A stretch of DNA of 33,567 nt from Pseudomonadota bacterium (GTDB taxonomy: Bacteria > Pseudomonadota > Gammaproteobacteria > Burkholderiales > Rhodocyclaceae): assembly GCA_018262095.1 (NCBI GenBank), contig JAGTRW010000043.1, positions 1 through 33,567 on the forward strand, in the 5' to 3' direction. A program made the translations under genes and the position numbers. Below, piece by piece: positions 7,691 through 15,796 of this stretch. The first letter of the stretch is position 1, and each line of letters starts with the position of its first letter. Below the pieces are notes generated by a model. That model saw nothing but the letters and a program-made list of their open reading frames with translations. It was not told where the DNA came from and searched no databases.

Positions 7691-8602
7691 ATGTCGATCG
7701 ATCGCTTGCGTGGTGTCATTCCGCCGGTTCCCACAATGTTCAACGACGACGGCAGCTTCGCTGCGCAGGGCATGGGGGTTCTCATCGACCGCCTGCTGGC
7801 GTCGGACATCGACGGCTTCCTGTTTCTCGGCAGCGCCGGCGAGTTCGCTCAGCTCTCGCACGCTGCGCGCAAGGACATCGCCGAATTCTGTGTGCGCCGC
7901 GTCGCCGGCCGCCGGCCGGTGATCATCGGCACCGCGTCGTGCTCGACCGCCGAAGTGATCGACTTGAGCAAGCACGCGGGCGCCATCGGCGCCGACGCGG
8001 TGATGGTCGTCAACCCCTACTACTCGCTGCTCTCGGAAGATCGCCTCTACACGCACTATCGGCAGATCGCCGAAGCGTCGCCGTTGCCGGTGCTGCTCTA
8101 CAACTTCCCGGCGCTCACCGGCCAGGATCTCTCGGTCGATCTGGTCGCGCGCCTGGCCAACGACTGTCCCAACATCGTCGGCATCAAGGATACCGTCGAT
8201 TGCCTGAGCCACATCCGGCGGATCATCCTCGAAGTCAAGGGCGCGCGCCCCGACTTCCTGGTCTTCTGCGGTTACGACGAATACATGGTCGATACGCTGC
8301 TGCTGGGCGGCGACGGCGTCATTCCGGCGACGTCGAATTTCGCCCCGCAGGTCAGCTGCGGCATCTACCGTGCCGTGCGCGCCGGTGATTTCGCCGCGCT
8401 CAAGGTGCTGGTGCCGCAACTAGCGCGGTTGCAAAAAATCTATTCGCTCGACGTTCCGTTTACCGGCTTGATCAAGGAAGCGATCCGCCTGTGCGGTGCC
8501 GACACGCCGGCCGCCGTGCTGGCGCCGGCGACGCCGCCCGATGCGCAGACCAGGCAGCGGCTGGTCGCCATCCTCGAACAAGTCGGCGTCTTGTCGGCCT
8601 GA
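7691..8602 (+). CDS. DapA-superfamily aldolase/lyase (dihydrodipicolinate synthase family)
   Basis: A 303-residue class I aldolase of the DHDPS/N-acetylneuraminate lyase superfamily. The Schiff-base lysine is K166 in V-G-I-K-D-T. The catalytic tyrosine is Y137 in L-L-Y-N-F-P, and the carboxylate-binding loop is G47-S-A-G-E51. True DapA enzymes have G-T-T-G-E and an Arg after the Tyr; here the loop is G-S-A-G-E and the Arg is absent (Y-N-F-P-A-L-T-G). This points to a 2-keto-3-deoxy-sugar-acid aldolase or a related lyase, not lysine biosynthesis. It is preceded by a strong promoter, a palindromic operator and a divergent IclR gene. It seems to be transcribed alone, so substrate and pathway stay open. 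Confidence 0.85.
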   Translation: MSIDRLRGVIPPVPTMFNDDGSFAAQGMGVLIDRLLASDIDGFLFLGSAGEFAQLSHAARKDIAEFCVRRVAGRRPVIIGTASCSTAEVIDLSKHAGAIGADAVMVVNPYYSLLSEDRLYTHYRQIAEASPLPVLLYNFPALTGQDLSVDLVARLANDCPNIVGIKDTVDCLSHIRRIILEVKGARPDFLVFCGYDEYMVDTLLLGGDGVIPATSNFAPQVSCGIYRAVRAGDFAALKVLVPQLARLQKIYSLDVPFTGLIKEAIRLCGADTPAAVLAPATPPDAQTRQRLVAILEQVGVLSA

Positions 8603-8613
8603 TCGTTGCCGTC

Positions 8614-8632
8614 GGGCCAAGATCGGTGGCCC
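8614..8632. terminator. weak stem-loop after the DapA-superfamily gene
   Basis: GGGCCA (8614-8619) and TGGCCC (8627-8632) form a 6-bp stem with a 7-nt loop, 12 bases after the stop codon. No T tract follows on the + strand, so this is at best a weak terminator or mRNA 3' end. Confidence 0.3.
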
Positions 8633-8762
8633 CGAAAATCATGCTCAATGGAAGAGTCTGGTGCTTTGCCGCGCAGTAGGTTTATAGTGAGCGGCGAGAA
8701 CTGCGCGGCGGCCCCGGCGTGCCGGGGGCGTTGCCAAGACCAACGCGTTGAAAGGGGGCACC

Positions 8763-9137
8763 ATGAAAACGGCAATCCTGCGAGGCAGCGTCCTTTTGGC
8801 CGCGACCGTTCTGCTGACGGCCTGTGGCCAGAAGGAAATCAGCTACCAGGCCGACGTCCAACCGATCCTCAAGCAGTACTGCCTGGAATGCCACGTCGAG
8901 GGCGGCGACGGCTACGCCAAGAGCGGGCTGTCGATGGCCAGCCACGAGAGTCTGCTGAAGGGAACCAAATTCGGCAGCATCATCAAGCCCGGCGACGGCC
9001 TCGGCAGCGTGTTGATTCAGCTCGTCGAAGGGCGCGCCGATCCGTCGATCAAGATGCCGCATGGCAAAGCCGCGATGCCCAAGGACAAGATCGAGGTGCT
9101 CAAACAATGGGTGGTGCAGGGCGCCAAGAACAACTGA
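8763..9137 (+). CDS. c-type cytochrome lipoprotein
   Basis: A 124-residue exported lipoprotein with one haem c site. The N terminus is a lipoprotein signal (hydrophobic run ending L-L-T-A-C-G). The mature part begins with I-S-Y-Q-A-D-V-Q-P-I-L and then C-L-E-C-H, the C-x-x-C-H haem motif. The likely distal ligand is the Met in K-M-P-H-G near the C terminus. This pattern is that of the short cytochrome domain found in planctomycete-type cytochromes (PSCyt1-like). The start at 8763 is preceded by AAAGGGGG; an ATG five codons upstream is less well placed. It is followed by a strong terminator, so it is probably transcribed alone. Electron partner unknown. Confidence 0.85.
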   Translation: MKTAILRGSVLLAATVLLTACGQKEISYQADVQPILKQYCLECHVEGGDGYAKSGLSMASHESLLKGTKFGSIIKPGDGLGSVLIQLVEGRADPSIKMPHGKAAMPKDKIEVLKQWVVQGAKNN

Positions 9138-9160
9138 CGGTCAGCGTTGCTCTCCCACAC

Positions 9161-9186
9161 AAGCCCGCCGCGCGCGGGCTTTTTTT
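9161..9186 (+). terminator. Rho-independent terminator after the cytochrome gene
   Basis: AAGCCCGC (9161-9168) pairs with GCGGGCTT (9174-9181) around a 5-nt loop, followed directly by a T run up to 9186. This is a textbook intrinsic terminator. Confidence 0.9.
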
Positions 9187-9357
9187 GAGCGACGCTCAGC
9201 CGCTCGCGCTCGCCTGGATTAATTTGCGCGTCGGATGAATTTTTCGCGGAGGCGCTTCTCTAACCGGGGTTCGTCCGCCGGCGATTGCTCTTTGCGCCCG
9301 GATCAGAACCGTTTGTTGTCGATGTCCGACCCTCTAGACGTGCCAAAGGAGACGCTC

Positions 9358-9744
9358 ATGAATAGACTCAAACTGACGCTCGTACTGCTCGGATTGGCGA
9401 CCCTCGCCGCCTGTTCTTCCTACGCCACGCGCGCTGCCGCGCCGGTCACGGTATCCGGCGAATTGCTCACCGCCAGCAATGGCATGACGCTCTATACCTT
9501 CGACCGGGACCCGGTCGGCAGCGGCAAGAGCGTCTGCAACGCTGGCTGCGTGGCCAATTGGCCGCCGCTGCTGGCGACCAGCAGCGACGCCGCGAGCGGC
9601 GACTATAGCGTGATCATCCGCGACGACGGCAGCCGGCAGTGGGCGTTCAAGGGCAAGCCGCTCTATTACTGGGCCAAGGACCAGAAACCGGGCGACAAGA
9701 CGGGCGACGGCATCAATCAGGTCTGGCATGTCGCCCGGCCCTGA
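9358..9744 (+). CDS. 'secreted repeat' lipoprotein (COG4315 type)
   Basis: A 128-residue lipoprotein with signal peptide and lipobox (L-A-T-L-A-A-C-S-S). The mature protein has the secreted-repeat pattern: G-M-T-L-Y-T-F-D-R-D, C-x-x-x-C followed by W-P-P-L, and R-Q-W-A-F-K-G-K-P-L-Y-Y-W. The function of this family is not known; members are often near redox or cell-envelope genes. The start at 9358 is supported by AAAGGAG; the frame stays open 41 codons upstream but without a signal peptide there. It is separated by 38 bp from the lectin-like gene and may share a transcript with it. Confidence 0.85.
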   Translation: MNRLKLTLVLLGLATLAACSSYATRAAAPVTVSGELLTASNGMTLYTFDRDPVGSGKSVCNAGCVANWPPLLATSSDAASGDYSVIIRDDGSRQWAFKGKPLYYWAKDQKPGDKTGDGINQVWHVARP

Positions 9745-9782
9745 GTCGCCGCTTGCCGCTGTATTCAAATAAGGAGGGGAAT

Positions 9783-10457
9783 ATGAAGCACCAGTTGAAG
9801 AAAACCTTGCTCGCGGTCGCCGTCGTCGCCGCTGTCGTCCTGGCGCCCGCAGTCCTTGCCGAGCCAAGCGCAGCGACCAAGAAGATGAGTTTTTTCGTCA
9901 CCAGTGTCGGCTCGGGCAAGGGCGGCGATCTGGGCGGGCTGGCCGGCGCCGATCAACACTGCCAGGCGCTGGCGCAAGCCGTCGGCGCCGGCCAGCGAAC
10001 CTGGCACGCCTACCTTTCGACCAGCGCGACAGCGACCTCTCCGGCGGTCAATGCGCGCGATCGCATCGGCGCCGGTCCCTGGTACAACGCCAAGGGCGTG
10101 CTCATCGCGCGCAACGTCGACGAACTGCACGTTGATAATCATCTCAACAAGCAGACGGCGCTCACCGAGCAGGGCGAGGTGATCAACGGCCGCGGCGACA
10201 CGCCCAATACCCACGACATGCTGACCGGGTCGGATGCGCAGGGTCGCGCTTTTCCGGGCGACACGGATACCACCTGCAGCAACTGGACGAGCAGCGCCGA
10301 CGGCTCGGCGCAGGTCGGCCACCACGACCGCACCGGACTCGACAGCAAGCCGCCCGCCTTGTCGTGGAACCACTCGCACCCGTCGCGCGGCTGCAGCATC
10401 GAGGGACTCAAGAGCACCGGCGGCAGCGGGCTGTTCTATTGCTTCGCGGTCAAGTGA
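9783..10457 (+). CDS. exported lectin-like protein
   Basis: A 224-residue protein with a cleavable signal peptide (basic M-K-H-Q-L-K-K, a long Ala/Val core, cleavage near V-L-A-E). The mature part is a compact Cys-containing domain beginning M-S-F-F-V-T-S-V-G-S-G-K-G-G-D-L-G-G-L. It has conserved-looking W-H-A-Y-L-S and P-W-Y-N-A-K-G segments and several Cys (H-C-Q-A, T-C-S-N-W, G-C-S-I-E, F-Y-C-F) that could form disulphides. Similar bacterial proteins are usually named 'lectin' for resemblance to C-type-lectin/endostatin folds. Ligand unknown. The ribosome site AAGGAGGGG is strong. Confidence 0.75.
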   Translation: MKHQLKKTLLAVAVVAAVVLAPAVLAEPSAATKKMSFFVTSVGSGKGGDLGGLAGADQHCQALAQAVGAGQRTWHAYLSTSATATSPAVNARDRIGAGPWYNAKGVLIARNVDELHVDNHLNKQTALTEQGEVINGRGDTPNTHDMLTGSDAQGRAFPGDTDTTCSNWTSSADGSAQVGHHDRTGLDSKPPALSWNHSHPSRGCSIEGLKSTGGSGLFYCFAVK

Positions 10458-10468
10458 TGCGGCGCCCG

Positions 10469-10486
10469 CGGCGGGGAAACCCGCCG
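10469..10486. terminator. GC-rich hairpin between convergent genes
   Basis: CGGCGGG (10469-10475) and CCCGCCG (10480-10486) form a 7-bp stem closed by a GAAA tetraloop, 11 bases after one stop codon and 6 before the stop of the convergent methyltransferase gene. There is no strong T tract, so it may only stabilise 3' ends on both strands. Confidence 0.45.
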
Positions 10487-10491
10487 TCGAT

Positions 10492-10986
10492 TCAGTCGGC
10501 CGGGCTCGATTTGCGCTGCGCCTTGGCCAGGCGGTCGTAGAGCACGACATTGACCGTGGCTGCGAGGTTCATGCAGCCGTGGGTCGGGACGTAAATGATG
10601 TCGCGGCACCACGACGTGATATTGGACTGCAGTCCGCCGTCTTCCGGGCCGAAGATGTAGAAGGCTCGTTCCGGATGCTGGTATTCGGTGAGCGGCTTGG
10701 CGTCCGGGTGCACCTCGATGGCCACCGGAATGCAGCCGAAGGGGATCACTTTCCGCAGATCGTCGACGCCGATCAACGGCAGTTGCAGATGGACTTTCTT
10801 GGTGTCGGTGCGAAATTCATTGGCGCGCTCGTAGCGCTTGCCGGTGTAAAAAACGGTGTTGACGCCGTAGCACCCGGCGGCGCGCATGATCGAACCGACG
10901 TTCTCGGGGCCCTTGGGATTGTCGAGTCCGATGCACGAATAGCCGGTGTAGGTTTTGATCGCTTGGTTTCTGGTGATGGTTTCCAT
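10492..10986 (-). CDS. SpoU/TrmH-type SPOUT RNA methyltransferase
   Basis: A 164-residue SAM-dependent RNA 2'-O-methyltransferase with the knotted SPOUT fold. Motif 1 is P-E-N-V-G-S-I-M-R-A-A, motif 2 is F-G-P-E-D-G-G-L, and motif 3 is I-Y-V-P-T-H-G-C-M-N-L-A-A-T-V-N. The short length and lack of an N-terminal RNA-binding extension place it with TrmH/TrmL-like single-domain enzymes. In motif 3, C-M-N-L-A-A-T replaces the more common S-L-N-V-S; the catalytic Asn is kept. Start at 10986 (ATG) is chosen because the conserved protein begins there; an ATG 12 codons upstream adds nothing recognisable. The target RNA cannot be told from sequence. Confidence 0.88.
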   Translation of the reverse strand: METITRNQAIKTYTGYSCIGLDNPKGPENVGSIMRAAGCYGVNTVFYTGKRYERANEFRTDTKKVHLQLPLIGVDDLRKVIPFGCIPVAIEVHPDAKPLTEYQHPERAFYIFGPEDGGLQSNITSWCRDIIYVPTHGCMNLAATVNVVLYDRLAKAQRKSSPAD

Positions 10987-11137
10987 GGTGGTCTTTAGCT
11001 GTTTTCCGGCAATGCATCGCAACGATCCGGTCAGGGTCGGTCGTCCCCCGCTTTCAGGCGATGAGGGTGTATCGTAACGAATTTTTGATCGGGCCTTGTC
11101 TATTCAAGCGGGGCCCTTCGCTGCAGGAGAGTGTGTG

Positions 11138-11842
11138 ATGAACGCAAAAAAAGTGGCGATAGTGACCGCCGCGGGCAGTGGTATGGGCGCCGCGGCAGCG
11201 CGCAAACTCGCCGCCGATGGCTTTGATGTTGCCATTCTATCCTCGTCCGGCAAGGGCGAGGCGCTGGCCAATGAACTGGGCGGGATCGGAGTGACCGGAT
11301 CCAACCAGTCGAACGAGGATCTGCAGCGACTGGTCGACCAGGTGGTCGACGCGTGGGGTCGTATCGACGTGCTGGTCAACAGCGCTGGGCACGGCCCCAA
11401 GGGGCCGCTGCTGGAACTCTCGGACGACGACTGGCACAAGGGTTTGGACGTCTACCTGCTCAACGTCGTTCGTCCGACCCGGCTGGTCACGCCGATCATG
11501 CAGGCACAGAAATCGGGCGTGATCATCAATATCTCGACCTTCGCCGCGTTCGAACCCGATCCCGTTTTTCCGACATCGGGCGTGTTCCGCGCGGGGCTTG
11601 CCGCGTTCGCCAAGCTGTTCGCCGACCGGTACGCGGCGGAGAATATCCGCATGAACAACGTCCTGCCGGGATTCATCGACAGCCGCCCGGAAAAGCCGGA
11701 ATTTCGCGAGCGGATTCCGCTCGGGCGCTACGGCACGGCGCAGGAGATCGCCGCGGTGATCGGCTTTCTGGCTTCCTCCGGCGCCGGCTACATCACCGGA
11801 CAGAATCTGCGCGTCGACGGCGGCATTACCCGTTCGGTGTAG
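11138..11842 (+). CDS. SDR-family protein with atypical active site
   Basis: A 234-residue Rossmann-fold short-chain dehydrogenase/reductase. The cofactor loop reads T10-A-A-G-S-G-M-G17 (usual T-G-x-x-x-G-I-G), followed by N81-S-A-G84 (usual N-N-A-G) and N109. The catalytic serine S133 is present (N-I-S-T). The canonical Tyr-x-x-x-Lys is missing: by alignment with the usual Y-S-A-S-K-A-A, this protein has S147-G-V-F-R151. The C terminus has the expected G-Q-N-L-R-V-D-G-G. It may have lost classical dehydrogenase chemistry or use another proton relay. It is divergent from the SpoU gene and convergent with the LysR gene, ending 12 bp from it. The ribosome site is AGGAG. Confidence 0.85.
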   Translation: MNAKKVAIVTAAGSGMGAAAARKLAADGFDVAILSSSGKGEALANELGGIGVTGSNQSNEDLQRLVDQVVDAWGRIDVLVNSAGHGPKGPLLELSDDDWHKGLDVYLLNVVRPTRLVTPIMQAQKSGVIINISTFAAFEPDPVFPTSGVFRAGLAAFAKLFADRYAAENIRMNNVLPGFIDSRPEKPEFRERIPLGRYGTAQEIAAVIGFLASSGAGYITGQNLRVDGGITRSV

Positions 11843-11854
11843 CGCGATCGTCGG

Positions 11855-12781
11855 TCAGCTAGCCAGGCTGATCGGCGCCGGCCAGCGCCGGTCGATGCGC
11901 GCGATGATCATTTCTGAGCACAGGCGGCGCAGGGTCTGCACGTAGGGATTGGCGTTGAGGAACGACGCTTCGCCGAAGTAGATCGGGATCTTCGGCAGCG
12001 CGCTCTCCAGGCTGACCGAGGCGATGTCCTTGTCCTGCGTGTCGTTGCACCAACTCGGGATGATGGCGAAGCCCAATCCTTCCTTGACGCAGCGCTTGAC
12101 GCTCGAACAGCCTGACGTCGATACGGCGATATGCGGCTCCCGATCGTCATGCTTCAGGAAATCGAGCGCCAGATTGCGCAGCGTCTGACCCGGCTCGTAA
12201 GTGATGAACGGCCGGTCTTTTCCCCACGCCGCAATGTCGGTGGGGCGGGGCGGCGCACCCCAGGCGCGCGGGTAAACCAGCGTCAGGTGAAACGAGCAGA
12301 TCAGGTGCTGCGGGACGACTTCGTCGCCGAAATAGCGCTCGCTCATGCAAACGTCGAGGCTGCCGTCCTTGATCAGATCAGAGAGGATCGTGTCGCGCTC
12401 GTAGGCCAGAACCTCGACGTCGGGATGGATTCGATAAAAGGCGGAGAGTATCGACGGCAGCAGATAGTAGAAATACGCCTGCGGCAGGCCGATCCGGATC
12501 ACCGGACGCTCCTTGTCGACGATGAAGCTCAGACGCGCCAGCATGGTCTCGAGTTCCGGCTGCAACAGCCGGTACAGACTGCTGCCGCGCTCGGTCAGCG
12601 CGACCGTCTTGGCGCCTTGATCCGATTTGACCAGTCGTTCGCCAATCAATTGTTCGAGCCGGCGCACATGGTTGGCCGCCGATTGATAAGACATATTGAG
12701 CTTGCGCGCGGCAGCCGAAAACGATCCGTCCTGGGCGACGACGAAGAAGGTCTGAATCAGAGTCAGGCTCGCTTTTTTCAT
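11855..12781 (-). CDS. LysR-family transcriptional regulator
   Basis: A 308-residue LysR regulator. The N-terminal helix-turn-helix covers about residues 5-65 (F-S-A-A-A-R-K-L-N-M-S-Y-Q-S-A-A-N-H-V-R-R-L-E), and the rest is the periplasmic-binding-like effector domain. The ATG at 12781 follows GGAAG and matches the family start; an upstream ATG at 12838 adds 19 unlikely residues. It is transcribed away from operon A (13158), separated by 376 bp with several palindromes, the classic layout for a LysR protein that controls its divergent neighbour. It is the best candidate to act on the leader modules before both operons of the catabolic locus, probably as a substrate-responsive activator. Confidence 0.93.
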   Translation of the reverse strand: MKKASLTLIQTFFVVAQDGSFSAAARKLNMSYQSAANHVRRLEQLIGERLVKSDQGAKTVALTERGSSLYRLLQPELETMLARLSFIVDKERPVIRIGLPQAYFYYLLPSILSAFYRIHPDVEVLAYERDTILSDLIKDGSLDVCMSERYFGDEVVPQHLICSFHLTLVYPRAWGAPPRPTDIAAWGKDRPFITYEPGQTLRNLALDFLKHDDREPHIAVSTSGCSSVKRCVKEGLGFAIIPSWCNDTQDKDIASVSLESALPKIPIYFGEASFLNANPYVQTLRRLCSEMIIARIDRRWPAPISLAS

Positions 12782-12858
12782 ATTCTTCCGTTCTGCTGGG
12801 CAAATTGTCGACTTTCGAATAGAAGCGAGCGAGATCAACGCCAGTTTCGTGCCATTTC

Positions 12859-12872
12859 TTCAAGTGCTTGAA
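12859..12872. promoter_or_regulatory. palindrome in the LysR-operon A intergenic region
   Basis: TTCAAG-TG-CTTGAA is a perfect 14-bp dyad 77 bases upstream of the LysR start codon. Its size and place fit an autoregulatory LysR site, but the T-N11-A core cannot be assigned with certainty. Confidence 0.4.
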
Positions 12873-12896
12873 AGCATGAGAATCGCGCGTCTCGCA

Positions 12897-12922
12897 GATC
12901 GGTCTCTAGCGAAAAACCGATC
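12897..12922. promoter_or_regulatory. inverted repeat GATCGGT-N12-ACCGATC
   Basis: Seven-base arms (12897-12903 and 12916-12922) are perfect complements. This lies in the 376-bp intergenic region (12782-13157) that otherwise holds no convincing gene; a 60-codon open frame here on the + strand has no ribosome site. Could be an operator or a remnant. Confidence 0.3.
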
Positions 12923-13053
12923 GATGTTGGTGCGGTTCATGGCGCCGGCGCATCAATTTGGTGAGGTCGCCTCGGCGCGCAACGCGGTCTTTCTCGTGAA
13001 AAGACAGGTCACCAAGCATGGCCTTCCATAGGACTTTGCGAGAACACGATAGT

Positions 13054-13120
13054 TGCAAAAAAACAGACAAGCAGACGCTGTTCATTTGTATCGACGGATC
13101 AATCGCCCGGCCGTAATCTC
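13054..13120 (+). promoter_or_regulatory. leader module copy 1 (promoter/activator region of operon A)
   Basis: This 67-bp stretch aligns without gaps to 16802-16868, with about 47 identical bases by hand count. The conserved blocks are TGCAAAAAAAC at the left, TTCATTTGTATCGAC in the middle and TAATCTC at the right. A weak sigma-70 reading is possible with TCGACG (13091-13096) and TAATCT (13114-13119) at 17-bp spacing. The two left blocks would then sit near -65 and -40, where LysR activators bind. The operon A start codon follows 37 bases after the module. Confidence 0.6.
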
Positions 13121-13157
13121 GCCACATCAAATCACCACGCCCAATGAACCGAAACCC

Positions 13158-14318
13158 ATGTCTGCTGCGCAAAACTCTCCTCGTGTTGTCGTCATCGGCG
13201 CTGGAATCGTCGGCGCGGCGACGGCCTATTATCTGACCCGAGCCGGGGCGCAGGTGACCGTCATCGACGCGCTGACGCCGGCGGCCGGGGCCTCGGGCGC
13301 TTCCGACGGCGCCGTGTCGGTGGCGACCAAACGACCCGGCCCGATGATGCGTCTGGCGCGCGAGGCGCGCAGTCTCTACGGCGCGCTCGAGCGCGACGGC
13401 GTGCTGTCCGGTTTGTTTCATCGTCGTTCGACCTATCTGTTTGCGCGCACCGCCGAGGAGGTCGCCTTGCTCGAGAGCCATGGCGCTGACCTGGCGAACG
13501 AAGGCGAACGCGTGATTGCGCTGACGCGCAACGATCTGCTGGCGCGGATTCCGGGTTTCGGTGCCGCCATCCTGGCCGGACTCGAAGTGCCGGATGACGG
13601 TCACGCGCTCGGCTATCAGGTGGTCAATCGCTTGCTCGCGCAAGCCGGTGTCGTTGTTCGCCGCCATTGCCCGGTACGCGGACTCAGCATCGCGCAGCGA
13701 CGCGTGGTCGGCGTCGAAACCGACGATCAGCAGATTGCCGCCGACGTGGTGGTGGTCGCCGCCGGACTCGGTTCGAGCCCCTTGATGGGAATCGACGACG
13801 TGCTGGTCCCGCGCAAGGGGCAACTGATCGTCACCGATCGTGCTTCGACCAAGGGCGCGGCGCTCCCCGGGCCGCTGATGTCGGCGCGCTATCTGGTCGC
13901 CAAGCGAGCGGCCACGCCGGGGCAAAGCGGCGTCAGTCTGGTCATCGATCCGCTGCGCACCGGCCAGTTCCTGATCGGCAGCAGCCGCGAGGAGGGCTGT
14001 GCCGACCGCCAGACCGACGCGCGAACGGTCGCCGCGATTTTGCGCGACGCGCTCGAGGTCTACCCGGCGCTCGCGCGCCAGCGCGTGATCCGGACTTTCG
14101 CCGGCGTGCGTACGGCGACGCGCGACGGCCTGCCGATCGTCGGCCACCACCCGCAACTCGCGGGGCTGGTGATCGCCACCGGCTTCGAAGGCGACGGCAT
14201 CTGCCTCGGCCCCTTGATGGGCGCAGCGGCAGCGCGCCTGGCCTGCGGCCTTGAGGCGCAAATCGACATCGACTTTCTGACCCCCAAACGTTTTCCGACG
14301 CCGGCTATGGCGACCTGA
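13158..14318 (+). CDS. FAD-dependent amino/imino-acid oxidoreductase (DAO family; OoxB/HcnC/D-hydroxyproline dehydrogenase beta-like)
   Basis: A 386-residue flavoprotein of the D-amino acid oxidase fold. The N-terminal FAD site is V-V-V-I-G14-A-G16-I-V-G19, and the C-terminal FAD/substrate block is G-V-R-T-A-T-R-D-G-L-P-I-V-G with the final G-F-E-G-D-G-I. The length and lack of a signal peptide fit the catalytic beta subunit of multi-subunit amine dehydrogenases, which oxidise a C-N bond and pass electrons to partner subunits. The small 2Fe-2S protein (16977) and the FAD/NAD protein with a BFD-like tail (17239) in the sister operon are the expected partners. First gene of operon A. The substrate (D-amino acid, D-hydroxyproline, opine or sarcosine-like) cannot be read from the sequence. 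Confidence 0.85.
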   Translation: MSAAQNSPRVVVIGAGIVGAATAYYLTRAGAQVTVIDALTPAAGASGASDGAVSVATKRPGPMMRLAREARSLYGALERDGVLSGLFHRRSTYLFARTAEEVALLESHGADLANEGERVIALTRNDLLARIPGFGAAILAGLEVPDDGHALGYQVVNRLLAQAGVVVRRHCPVRGLSIAQRRVVGVETDDQQIAADVVVVAAGLGSSPLMGIDDVLVPRKGQLIVTDRASTKGAALPGPLMSARYLVAKRAATPGQSGVSLVIDPLRTGQFLIGSSREEGCADRQTDARTVAAILRDALEVYPALARQRVIRTFAGVRTATRDGLPIVGHHPQLAGLVIATGFEGDGICLGPLMGAAAARLACGLEAQIDIDFLTPKRFPTPAMAT

Positions 14319-14407
14319 AGCAAGGCCTGTCGGCATTTCCAGTGGATAGCGGTTTCGTGCGTTGCAGTCGGCGCAGGGAGCTTCGCGTCAATCAACCAAG
14401 GACTCAC

Positions 14408-15778
14408 ATGACATCAAATGTAATCAAGGTGCTCAACCCGTACTCCGGAATTTGCGTCGGCACGGTGGTCGCCGCCGACACCGCGGCGGTTGCTGCGGCA
14501 ATCAGTTCGGCACGTCGCGCCTGGCGCGAGTTTCGCTACTCGACACCGATCGAACGCAAGACGCTGCTCTTTGCGCTCGCCGAGCGTGTCGGAGAAAATG
14601 CCGAGGGCCTGGCCAGGATGATCTCGGGCGAGGTCGGCAAGACCATTGCCGAGGCGCGCAACGAGGTGCGGCGAGCGCAAAATACGCTGCGTCTTTCCGG
14701 CGAGGCGGGTCTGGTGCTGCATGGCGAAGTGTTGTCGTGCGCCGTCGTTCCCGGCGCCGCCGACAAGAGCGCGGCGCTGACTTTCGAGCCGGCCGGCGTG
14801 GTCGGCGCGATCACACCGTTCAATTATCCGCTCAACCTGCTCTGTCACAAGCTCGGTCCGGCGATCGCCGCCGGCAACGCGCTGGTCGTCAAGCCGTCGC
14901 CCAAAGCGCCGCTGACCGCCGCGTGGCTTGGCCGGCTGGCGCAGCAGGCCGGATTTCCGAGCGGGCTGGTGACTATCGTCGATGGCTATGCCGACACGGC
15001 AGTCGCGCTGGCGACCGGCGACATCGACATCCTGAGCTTTACCGGCGGAACGGCGGCCGGCCTCGCGCTCAAGAATGCGTCGGGCCTGGTGCGCTGCCTG
15101 ATGGAGCTGGGCGGCAACGATCCGCTGATCGTCATGCCCGACGCCGATCTCGAGCGCGCGGCGCGCACCGCGCTCGCCCAGCGCATGGAAATCGCCGGCC
15201 AGAGCTGCGCCGCAGCCAAGCGGCTCTATCTGCACCGCGACATTCACGACCAGATGATCGGTCGCCTGAGCACGCTGCTTGCCGCGATCCGCACCGGCGA
15301 TCCGGCCGAGGAAAGCTGCGAGATGGGGCCGGTGATCGACGAGGCGGCGGCGGCTGAAGTCGAAGCCAGAGTGCGCGGCGCGATCGCCCTGGGCGCGCGC
15401 TGCGTCGTCGGCGGCCAGCGCCGCGCAACGCTGTTCGAACCGACGCTGCTCGACGACGTTCCCGAAACGTCGGCGCTCTTCCAAAGCGAGACCTTCGGCC
15501 CGGTGATTGCCGTGCGCCGCTTCGACTCGCCGGACAGCGTGATCGACGAATTGGACGCCAGCCCGTACGGCTTGCAGGCGGGAATTTTCACCAACGACCA
15601 TGCGCTGATCAGGCGCCTCGCGCGCGAGCTGCGCGTCGGCGGCGTGATGGTCAACGAAGGGCCGGACTTCCGTGCCGAGAACGTTCCGTTCGGCGGAATC
15701 AAATCGAGCGGTCTGGGCCGTGAAGGCGTCCATGTGACGCTGCGCGAAATGAGCAATCTCAAAGTAGTGATCGACTAA
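14408..15778 (+). CDS. NAD(P)-dependent aldehyde dehydrogenase
   Basis: A 456-residue aldehyde dehydrogenase. Active-site residues are N139 (P-F-N-Y-P), K162 (V-K-P-S-P), E233 (M-E-L-G-G) and the nucleophile C267 in G-Q-S-C. The C terminus P-F-G-G-I-K-S-S-G-L-G-R-E-G is typical of the lactaldehyde/phosphonoacetaldehyde-type branch. The usual F-T-G-S-T-x-x-G reads F-T-G-G-T-A-A-G. The start at 14408 follows CAAGGA; 22 extra upstream codons look untranslated. Second gene of operon A, 89 bp after the FAD oxidoreductase. In this context it probably oxidises the semialdehyde released by the lyase/dehydrogenase step to a carboxylic acid that enters central metabolism; the exact aldehyde is inferred, not seen. 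Confidence 0.9.
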   Translation: MTSNVIKVLNPYSGICVGTVVAADTAAVAAAISSARRAWREFRYSTPIERKTLLFALAERVGENAEGLARMISGEVGKTIAEARNEVRRAQNTLRLSGEAGLVLHGEVLSCAVVPGAADKSAALTFEPAGVVGAITPFNYPLNLLCHKLGPAIAAGNALVVKPSPKAPLTAAWLGRLAQQAGFPSGLVTIVDGYADTAVALATGDIDILSFTGGTAAGLALKNASGLVRCLMELGGNDPLIVMPDADLERAARTALAQRMEIAGQSCAAAKRLYLHRDIHDQMIGRLSTLLAAIRTGDPAEESCEMGPVIDEAAAAEVEARVRGAIALGARCVVGGQRRATLFEPTLLDDVPETSALFQSETFGPVIAVRRFDSPDSVIDELDASPYGLQAGIFTNDHALIRRLARELRVGGVMVNEGPDFRAENVPFGGIKSSGLGREGVHVTLREMSNLKVVID

Positions 15779-15796
15779 GCGATGAAAGGAATCACC

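Noticed and set aside
12849-13031. 60-codon + strand frame in the LysR-operon A gap
   Set aside because: No ribosome site and no recognisable sequence; it covers a dyad instead.
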